Origin: Myxococcota bacterium
GTDB taxonomy: Bacteria; Myxococcota; UBA727; JAHDBA01
DNA: 34,994 nt
Direction: 5' to 3'
NCBI GenBank assembly: GCA_020627505.1
Contig: JAHDGS010000014.1
Span: 1 to 34,994, forward strand
The notes under the pieces: generated by a model
The model's input: only the letters and a program-made list of their open reading frames with translations
Databases searched by the model: none
Told to the model about the DNA's origin: nothing
Made by a program: the position numbers and the translations under genes
In this document: one piece after another, positions 9,768 to 17,274 of the stretch
How positions within the stretch are numbered: position 1 is the stretch's first letter
Layout: each line of letters begins with the position of its first letter

Positions 9768-10796
9768 ATGAATCAACAGATTGAGGACGCTATGTTATCG
9801 AAAACCGCAAAGAACAATATTCTTGAAACAATTGGTCAAACACCGATCGTTCGTCTCAACCAGATTGGGCAGGACTTGAACGTCAACTTTTTTGCAAAAC
9901 TCGAGTTTTTCAATCCCGGTGGTTCAGTCAAAGACAGAATGGCCGTCCATATGATCGATCGCGCAGAAGAAGAAGGCCGTCTGCAGCCTGGCGGGACGAT
10001 TATTGAGGCAACCAGTGGAAACACAGGTATGGGACTTGCACTCGTTGGTGCCACGAGGGGCTACCACTGTATTTTCGTCATGGCCGATAAACAATCAGAA
10101 GAGAAAAGAGCAGCACTTCGTGCTGTTGGTGCAGAAGTCGTTGTCTGCCCGACAAATGTTGAGCCTGACGATCCCCGAAGCTACTATTCTGTTGCGAACA
10201 AACTTGCTGCCGAAACGCCAAATAGCCTCTACACACGACAATATTGGAACCCCCACAATCCTGAGGCACACTATTTAACGACCGGTCCAGAAATCTGGGA
10301 GCAATGCGGCACAGAACTAGATGCACTTGTCATCTCTATCGGAACAGGTGGCACTGTATCTGGTATTTCGAAGTACCTCAAAGAACAGAACCCCAATATT
10401 CAAATTATAGGTGTCGATCCTGTTGGTAGTATCTATTATGACTTATTTCACTCGGGCAAGATGCCAGAAGCACATGGCTATTTTGTCGAGGGCATCGGAG
10501 AAGACTTCATGCCTGACACAATGGATTTGACATCGATGGATGATATCATCCAGGTCGACGATCGTGAAAGTTTTGATATGGCGCGAGAAGTCATCAAAAA
10601 AGAAGGTATCTTATGCGGCGGATCATGCGGCTCGGCTGTTAAGGGTGCGCTCAAATATGCTGCGCGCTTTCATGATGAGCCGAAAAAGAAAAATATATTA
10701 ATTCTCCTGCCCGATGGATCGAGACCTTATCTATCCAAATTTTTGAATGATGACTGGTTAGCATCTACCGGTCTCTACGACGAAACCAGTTCATAA
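9768..10796 (+). CDS. PLP-dependent cystathionine beta-synthase / cysteine synthase family enzyme (CBS-type, no C-terminal CBS pair)
   Basis: IGQTPIVRLNQIG, GGSVKDRMA (PLP lysine), TSGNTGMGLA, VVVCPTNVEPDDPRSYYSVA, SIGTGGTVSGISKYLKE, GGSCGSAVKGAL. PNVEPDDPRSYY is typical of CBS-type enzymes. Confidence 0.92.
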   Translation: MNQQIEDAMLSKTAKNNILETIGQTPIVRLNQIGQDLNVNFFAKLEFFNPGGSVKDRMAVHMIDRAEEEGRLQPGGTIIEATSGNTGMGLALVGATRGYHCIFVMADKQSEEKRAALRAVGAEVVVCPTNVEPDDPRSYYSVANKLAAETPNSLYTRQYWNPHNPEAHYLTTGPEIWEQCGTELDALVISIGTGGTVSGISKYLKEQNPNIQIIGVDPVGSIYYDLFHSGKMPEAHGYFVEGIGEDFMPDTMDLTSMDDIIQVDDRESFDMAREVIKKEGILCGGSCGSAVKGALKYAARFHDEPKKKNILILLPDGSRPYLSKFLNDDWLASTGLYDETSS

Positions 10797-12315
10797 ACAA
10801 AAGCAAGGCCGGTAATATGTGACCGCCTGCTGTCGTTTGACAGCCGAGACTCAACGCCTGTGAAAGTTCTTTTTTTGCAGTCTCATCTGACTGACGCTCC
10901 ACTTCGTCATCACTGGTATCGCGATTTTCTTCGTCGTCGGCTCCTGAGTCTGTCGAAGGATCGTCATCGTCATTATCGTCGTCATCATCGCTCGATTGTT
11001 GTTCGTTATCCTCCGGTGAAACGTCATCATCTTGCTCAAACTCCTCTACAAAGTCTCTGACAGCATCATTTGACTGATTTTCTTCTGGTATGTCAGAAGC
11101 GTCGTCCGGCTCGGCAGAAACAGTTTCCTCGACAGGCACCTGACCGGGCTCAACATTATCATCACAATACCCGGACAAATTACAACCTTGCCCATCAGCA
11201 CAACCGAATATTTCTTGTGTGGAATCTCGACAATCCGGATCATAACTGCCGCAACCGCAATCACAGCCATCGTCTGCATTGTAATAGTTTCGGTCACATG
11301 TCCAATTGACCCAATTACAGTCATCAGCACAACTCGTTTCTGTTTCACCGTTTGAACAAATCCCATCTCCACACACAGGCGCTTGATTACATAGTGCCTC
11401 GCTTGGATACCCTGTATTACATAGTTCTTCGATCGCTGGGTAAGCATAAACAACGCGTTCTCCGTAACCGCGTTCAGGGTACCTTTCTAAATCAATACAA
11501 CTTCCAGCATTGACATAATCATCAGCCCCACCAGAGAGCACACCAACAACCCGCCCTGATGAATCAAAAACACCTGATCCGCTATTGCCTGTAAATGCGT
11601 CAACGTAGGCAGAGAAATCTATATTGTTATGTGTACTCGCATGAGAGACTTCTCCATTTTCCGCAACTTTCATCGGCAAACCTGATGGAAATCCAATTAG
11701 TGTAAGCGATGTGCCAACATCGAGATTCGGCGCATAGCGAGAGGCGACCGCTGGTTGCCGTTGGCCGGCAGAACGCGCAAGACGTATAATAGCATAGTCT
11801 CGTCCTTCATCGTCATATCGGGCGACAAGCACCTCCGAACAGTCGAAGACGTCGGATGGGTTAATTTCAGCCAACCCCGATGCAGATTCTTGGTAATAAT
11901 CGAACACAAATTTTAATCCTGGACAGGGGCTTACACAATGCCCAGCCGTCAAGACAAGATCATGATCGATTAACGTCGCCGAGCAACTCGAGGCCAATGG
12001 CTGATCTTGAAATGGGACGTCGTGACATAAACGATCTTCATATGCTTCGCCAAGCGTGTACACATTAAGAGCTATCCGCCCAGAGCTGGTCATATAAAGG
12101 TTATCAGGAAACATCATCGCAGCCACAGATCCAATACCGATATCAGACCAGAATGGCGATGCGTCGTAAATATCAACACGATCGTCAACACCGTAGATGG
12201 CGGCTTTCCTATCCTTTCCGCTGGCTAACACCGAAAGGTCTGGAGTGAGATCAGCACAACCAATAACTGTCGCAAATAAAGCAGCACATGATATCAAAAT
12301 TCTTAGCATAGACAT
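10765..12315 (-). CDS. Trypsin-like serine protease, putative lipoprotein, with acidic linker and MYXO-CTERM-like C-terminal sorting tail
   Basis: Catalytic triad context LTAGHC (His), DEGRDYAII (Asp), TGNSGSGVFD (Ser); N-terminal LFATVIGC|AD lipobox-like; CGDGICSNGETETSCADDC module; Asp/Glu-rich linker; C-terminal LGCQTTAGGHILPALLLFMNWFRRRDR. Confidence 0.85.
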   Translation of the reverse strand: MSMLRILISCAALFATVIGCADLTPDLSVLASGKDRKAAIYGVDDRVDIYDASPFWSDIGIGSVAAMMFPDNLYMTSSGRIALNVYTLGEAYEDRLCHDVPFQDQPLASSCSATLIDHDLVLTAGHCVSPCPGLKFVFDYYQESASGLAEINPSDVFDCSEVLVARYDDEGRDYAIIRLARSAGQRQPAVASRYAPNLDVGTSLTLIGFPSGLPMKVAENGEVSHASTHNNIDFSAYVDAFTGNSGSGVFDSSGRVVGVLSGGADDYVNAGSCIDLERYPERGYGERVVYAYPAIEELCNTGYPSEALCNQAPVCGDGICSNGETETSCADDCNWVNWTCDRNYYNADDGCDCGCGSYDPDCRDSTQEIFGCADGQGCNLSGYCDDNVEPGQVPVEETVSAEPDDASDIPEENQSNDAVRDFVEEFEQDDDVSPEDNEQQSSDDDDDNDDDDPSTDSGADDEENRDTSDDEVERQSDETAKKELSQALSLGCQTTAGGHILPALLLFMNWFRRRDR

Positions 12316-12396
12316 CTATATACACAGCTTTAAACCATATCGACAATCGCAATGATTGGCTTGGGTCAATCTAATTTATCGAATGTTTGTTCTCGG

Positions 12397-13164
12397 TTAT
12401 CGAATGTGCATTTCATAACGAATAGATGTGCCTTCAATCACAGAAGTCGGTGTACCTAGGACAGGCTCAGAAGAACCACGTTTAACAACAACTCGACAGA
12501 CCTGAGGCAACGACAGAAAATACGCCAACTGAGAATGCAGCTTCACTTCTGTATCAGATGCCGCAAAATGACGGAGAACCTGTGCTTTCTTAGATGGCTT
12601 TTGTGTATGTGAAGCCGCCGTAAACATCGGATCAAAATAAATTATTTTGGCATCTTTCAAGCGCTTCGACTGCTGAGCATCCTCGCAATAATATGATAGC
12701 GCGGACAGCTGGTCCCCTGCTCTTAACCGTCCATTATCGGCGAGGATATATATGTATGGGTTGTGCTCAAATGCATGAACTTGAAAACCAGAAGCAACAA
12801 GCAAAGTGGCATCATGAAGTAAACCACCTGTCACATCATATATGGGCTCTGTTTTAGAGACGGATTGAAATGCTTTTAATAGAAGTGCATCTTGTTGAAA
12901 GCATGCTTTTGTTGTTTTTGCAAAATCGCATCTAAAGTTAAATGGATGTCCACGACGGCCACCTTTAAACGCAATAATATTGTCGACAACAAAAAGCTCA
13001 CCTATCTGCGGTCGACGCACATGTCGTTCAAACTGAATTGAGGGCCATGTCGATTCCAACCACGCCCCTATTCTCATGTCTTCGACGCAGATCGAAATCA
13101 CATTTTGTCCATGAGAACAGCTTTCGGTCTCACGTTCGTGGCTAGATATTCCATGGCTTGACAT
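12397..13164 (-). CDS. rsmJ: RsmJ-like 16S rRNA (guanine(1516)-N(2))-methyltransferase
   Basis: YDVTGGLLHDATLLVASGFQVHAFEHNPYIYILADNG, IIYFDPMFT and RVVVKRGSSEPVLGTPTSVIEGTSIRYEMHI follow the RsmJ (UPF0341) motif series. Start chosen at an internal Met; the exact start is uncertain (ORF open to 13200). Confidence 0.75.
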   Translation of the reverse strand: MSSHGISSHERETESCSHGQNVISICVEDMRIGAWLESTWPSIQFERHVRRPQIGELFVVDNIIAFKGGRRGHPFNFRCDFAKTTKACFQQDALLLKAFQSVSKTEPIYDVTGGLLHDATLLVASGFQVHAFEHNPYIYILADNGRLRAGDQLSALSYYCEDAQQSKRLKDAKIIYFDPMFTAASHTQKPSKKAQVLRHFAASDTEVKLHSQLAYFLSLPQVCRVVVKRGSSEPVLGTPTSVIEGTSIRYEMHIR

Positions 13165-13978
13165 ACAAATCAGGCAAAGGCTCGACATCCGGATCAACAC
13201 GATAATGTTTAAAGTCTGTTATCCCACACTCATCTCGCAAAATATCTTCATCAAGTAGGAGCTGACCTGTCACTTTACCAGGCGGCGTACATAAAAGCGC
13301 ATGTGCGGCATCAGCAACAATCGCCGGTGTGCGGCTTTGCTTCATTCCCGTTTCACCCAATAACATATTGATTGCCGCAGTTGCGATCGCTGTTTTGGGC
13401 CATAAAGCATTCACAGAGATGGGGATGTTCTTAAACTCCTCAGCCATGCCAATTGCCGCTAAACTCATGCCGTATTTTGAGATTGTATACGCCACATGAT
13501 TCGCCAACCAATGTGGCTCTAAGGTGATCGGCGGTGACATATTAATAATGTGGGCATGAGATGACTTCTTTAGATATGGCAAGGCCGCCTTCGCACATAG
13601 ATAAGCTGCACGGGCGTTTACTTGATGCATCAGATCTGCACGTTTCATTGTTGTCGACTCAACATCGGTCAGCGCAATCGCACCTGCATTATTGATCAGC
13701 GCATCTATCCCACCAAATGTTTCTGCGGCTTTGGCACACATTGATTCAACAATCGATTCCTCTCTCACATCAACCTGAAATGCCAATGCCTTGCCACCAG
13801 CTTGCTCGACTTCTTCAGCAACTGTGAAAATCGTTCCTGGCAATTTCGGATGTGGTTCAGCGCTTTTGGCAGCGATCACAATATTCGCCCCATCAGCAGC
13901 ACATTTAAGTGCGATTTCGCGGCCAATCCCTCGGCTCGCACCTGTCACAATGATCGTTTTTCCGGCTAGTTGGCTCAT
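13142..13978 (-). CDS. Short-chain dehydrogenase/reductase (HSDL2-like)
   Basis: IIVTGASRGIGREIAL, LINNAGAIALTDVEST, catalytic YTISKYGM, VNALWPKTAIATAA. Confidence 0.93.
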   Translation of the reverse strand: MSQLAGKTIIVTGASRGIGREIALKCAADGANIVIAAKSAEPHPKLPGTIFTVAEEVEQAGGKALAFQVDVREESIVESMCAKAAETFGGIDALINNAGAIALTDVESTTMKRADLMHQVNARAAYLCAKAALPYLKKSSHAHIINMSPPITLEPHWLANHVAYTISKYGMSLAAIGMAEEFKNIPISVNALWPKTAIATAAINMLLGETGMKQSRTPAIVADAAHALLCTPPGKVTGQLLLDEDILRDECGITDFKHYRVDPDVEPLPDLYVKPWNI

Positions 13979-13982
13979 TCAC

Positions 13983-15560
13983 TTACTCCTGTGATAGCTG
14001 CATGAGAATGGCCCCAATATCAGCAGGCACATTCCACACATGGTGTTTTAGTAATTCAATCGCTTGATTCAAATCATTTCCAAAATGACGGTCATCATTA
14101 AATAAGTCAACCCGACTTCTCAACCATTGTTGCATGGCATAAAGGCTCGGACTTGTCTTTGATGCGCGAAGGTCAATGGCTTGTGCTGCACAAACCCATT
14201 CGATTGCCAAAACCGTTTGGACATTTTCAAGGACCCGCATGAGTTTGTTTGCCGATGTCATTCCCATGGAAACATGATCTTCTCGATTCGCAGAGCTCGG
14301 AATCGAATCCGTGCTTGCCGGATGACACAATATCTTATTTTCGTTCACCAAACTCGCTGCTGTCACCTGAAGCATCATTAGTCCAGAGTTCAAACCAGGA
14401 TTGGGTGACAAGAAGGCGGGTAACCCAGAAGACAAGGCCGGATTCAACATATGTTCAATTCGGCGCTCGCTAATATTGGCGATCTCAGCCATCGCTATCG
14501 CCATAAAATCAAGGGCGAATGCAACGGGTTCGCCATGAAAATTACCGCCAGATAAAATATCGTAGTGCCCATTCTCAAGTGCAAATACCAATGGATTATC
14601 TGTCATACTCATGACTTCATAATGTAATGTTCGGGTGTTATTGGCGATGACGTCACGAACCGCACCATGGACCTGCGGCACACACCGAAGAGAGTAAGGA
14701 TCTTGAACCTTATGGCATCCTGCATGACTTTCTATTAGTGCAGATCCTTTCAAGAGTAAGCGCATATTTGCCGCCACTGTTTTTTGCCCAGGATGCGGTC
14801 GAGCCAAATGGATACGTTCGTCAAATGGTGTCGCTGAACCAAGTAGCGCATCAATCGACATTGCCGCGATCACATCAGCATAATTTAATAAATGTGTACA
14901 TTGAACAATCGCATTCAACCCCAACGCAGTCATCGCTTGGGTTCCATTAATCAATGCAAGCCCTTCTTTCGCCTCTAAAACCAGCGGCTCAACACCAGTA
15001 CGTTTGAGTACCTCAACTGCCGGCAGCTTCTGGCCATCCCAGTATGCATTCCCTTCTCCCATGAGCAAGAGTGCTAAATGTGCCAACGGCGCTAAATCAC
15101 CGCTGGCCCCAACGGAGCCTTTCGCAGGAATATAAGGTGCCGCTTTCGAGGCTAATAAAGTCGCTAGTGTTGATAAAACAATAGGTCGAACACCAGAACC
15201 GCCATGACATAGTGTATTTAAACGGAGCAACATGACCAGTCGAGCAAGATGAGGACTCAAGGGCTCGCCAACACCAACAGCATGAGACCGAATTAGATTT
15301 TTCTGAAGTGCCCCCACTTCTGTTTTATCGACACGGCGCTCAGCCAACGCACCAAAACCTGTATTCACCCCATAAACAGGCTCTCGTCCAGCTGCAACGT
15401 CATCGATAAAGGCACGTGTTTGAGCAATTGATGACATGATCTCATCAGGCACAACAAATGTATAGCGACCCTCGGCAATCCAGTGTGCTTCGAACGCTGT
15501 CAGCCCCGCGTCTTTCGAAAAATAGACGTGCTGGTCAACACTTGGATGCATTAATTGCAT
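13983..15560 (-). CDS. hutH: Histidine ammonia-lyase
   Basis: VYGVNTGFGALAERRV, QKNLIRSHAVGVGEPL, MIO motif GSVGASGDLAPLAHLALLLMGEG, GGNFHGEPVAFALDFMAIAMAEI. Start could also be upstream at 15593. Confidence 0.9.
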   Translation of the reverse strand: MQLMHPSVDQHVYFSKDAGLTAFEAHWIAEGRYTFVVPDEIMSSIAQTRAFIDDVAAGREPVYGVNTGFGALAERRVDKTEVGALQKNLIRSHAVGVGEPLSPHLARLVMLLRLNTLCHGGSGVRPIVLSTLATLLASKAAPYIPAKGSVGASGDLAPLAHLALLLMGEGNAYWDGQKLPAVEVLKRTGVEPLVLEAKEGLALINGTQAMTALGLNAIVQCTHLLNYADVIAAMSIDALLGSATPFDERIHLARPHPGQKTVAANMRLLLKGSALIESHAGCHKVQDPYSLRCVPQVHGAVRDVIANNTRTLHYEVMSMTDNPLVFALENGHYDILSGGNFHGEPVAFALDFMAIAMAEIANISERRIEHMLNPALSSGLPAFLSPNPGLNSGLMMLQVTAASLVNENKILCHPASTDSIPSSANREDHVSMGMTSANKLMRVLENVQTVLAIEWVCAAQAIDLRASKTSPSLYAMQQWLRSRVDLFNDDRHFGNDLNQAIELLKHHVWNVPADIGAILMQLSQE

Positions 15561-16204
15561 ACGTGAATATTTCCTGGCTCCGAAGCTGCACATCGTTCAC
15601 ATTGAATACGTTCATCATCAAAGAACGGTGCATCGCAGGTTCCTGAAGTCGCGTTACACGTGTATGTTTGTTCGCAGTTAACAGTCTCTAAAAATAAGTT
15701 GTTCGCATCGCAAAAATCACAGTTTGTTTGCTTGACGCAACCGGTAGACGGATCACACCCCCCAGTGGTTTGTTCAAAACAAATCTCACACTGTGCTTGA
15801 TCATTTCGTAAAAAGTTATCTTCACATAGCTTTGCCGATGTATCACAAACAAACTGATTCACACAGGTATCTGTTCGAAGATATTGTCCTGAGCCGTCAC
15901 TGATATCACAGTTCACTTCTCGCACACACTCATCTGATGTCGAACAATATCGACTGCCACATTTTCCCGTCACGGCATAAGACTGACATATTTGATCACA
16001 CGTCAACCCGTCATATGCTGGGTTGCATGTTCCATCATCTCCACATTGGAATCCCAAATCACATGATGTGGTTGTATTCGTTTGTGCATTCTGACATTCA
16101 CATGTGCGAACGCAGAAACTGTCGTCTAAGCATTCTTTTTTACACCCTTGTAAAAAGAGTGCCATCCCAAAAATCATTGACATTCGATAGAGCTGATTGA
16201 TCAT
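15551..16204 (-). CDS. Cys-rich lipoprotein with tandem 50-aa duplication
   Basis: MALFLQGC|KKEC lipobox-like; about 30 cysteines in 217 aa. Confidence 0.8.
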   Translation of the reverse strand: MINQLYRMSMIFGMALFLQGCKKECLDDSFCVRTCECQNAQTNTTTSCDLGFQCGDDGTCNPAYDGLTCDQICQSYAVTGKCGSRYCSTSDECVREVNCDISDGSGQYLRTDTCVNQFVCDTSAKLCEDNFLRNDQAQCEICFEQTTGGCDPSTGCVKQTNCDFCDANNLFLETVNCEQTYTCNATSGTCDAPFFDDERIQCERCAASEPGNIHVCN

Positions 16205-16233
16205 AGAGTCAGCCTAAACGTTATCCGATAGAC

Positions 16234-17274
16234 TCACAATGGCTTATCATCTAAAAATCGTGCGCAAGCGATATCAACCCAACGCGGGTGCCCGATATCA
16301 CTCAACCGATCAAGCATCATCCAAACGCCGTCTGGCGCTAGGGATTCGACTTCGCGCGCAGGTACATTCCAAACATGAATATCAAGTTTTCGGTGGGTCA
16401 ACACATGACGAAAATGTCCTCGCCGTTCGCCACTTCTGCTGATGCGCTCTAAGTCAACCATCGGTAAGGTATACAAACCTTTGAATAGTTGAGCCGCGAC
16501 TTGTTTAACAAGATATATGTGTCCCATGCGTCTGGCCATCACCACATGCAACTCAACTTGTTTGGGTGCTTTGCGTAGACGTGGCTTGGGAATTGAATCA
16601 ACGACACCTTGTTTGTATGCTTCGCACCCATCCGATATCGGACAGTCTCCACATTGAACTTTCTTCGGCGTGCAAATGGTTGCACCCAACTCCATCCATG
16701 CTTCATTCAAATCACCAGGATGCCCCACGAACGTGGTTGCCACTTGATCGAGCCATATTTGAAGCGCTTGTTTTTCCCCCCCATTTACAAAACCAGACGG
16801 GCGACCATGTCGCCTCGCCATCACGCGCTTCACATTTCCATCGATCACACCGGCCGATTCTCGAAAACAAATGCTCGAGATCGCGCGCGCCGTGTAAGGT
16901 CCGATGCCTGGTAAATGCAAAAGCTCCGCAGCAGTTGATGGAAAAGCACCGTCACATCTCTCAACCACAAACTGTGAACAATGATGCATGAGCCGGCAAC
17001 GTGAGTAATACCCAAGCCCTGACCAGAGCGCCATCACATCGTCGATATGCGCTTTGGCCAAATCTTGAACGGTGGGGAACCGCTGCATAAACCGTTCATA
17101 GTAAGAAATGACTTTGACGACCTGCGTTTGCTGAAGCATAATCTCAGATACCCATACCCGATACGGATCGCGGGTTTCACGCCAAGGCAGCGGCCGACGA
17201 TTCGCGACAAACCAATCTTTTAGCGCCGACAACTCATCTGCACTGATGGTATGGGAAAGAGAAACAATGCTCAT
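16234..17274 (-). CDS. mutY: A/G-specific adenine glycosylase MutY
   Basis: RPLPWRETRDPYRVWVSEIMLQQTQV, WSGLGYYSRCR, LPGIGPYTARAI, VIDGNVKRVMARR, Fe-S cluster cysteines CTPKKVQCGDCPISDGC. Confidence 0.97.
   Translation of the reverse strand: MSIVSLSHTISADELSALKDWFVANRRPLPWRETRDPYRVWVSEIMLQQTQVVKVISYYERFMQRFPTVQDLAKAHIDDVMALWSGLGYYSRCRLMHHCSQFVVERCDGAFPSTAAELLHLPGIGPYTARAISSICFRESAGVIDGNVKRVMARRHGRPSGFVNGGEKQALQIWLDQVATTFVGHPGDLNEAWMELGATICTPKKVQCGDCPISDGCEAYKQGVVDSIPKPRLRKAPKQVELHVVMARRMGHIYLVKQVAAQLFKGLYTLPMVDLERISRSGERRGHFRHVLTHRKLDIHVWNVPAREVESLAPDGVWMMLDRLSDIGHPRWVDIACARFLDDKPL

Noticed and set aside
11046-11453. 135-aa ORF in another frame of the protease gene
   Set aside because: Shadow frame of the Cys/Asp-rich region; low-complexity Met/Val/Ile composition.
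16566-16991. 141-aa plus-strand ORF inside mutY
   Set aside because: Antisense to the MutY catalytic region, no start context or domain.
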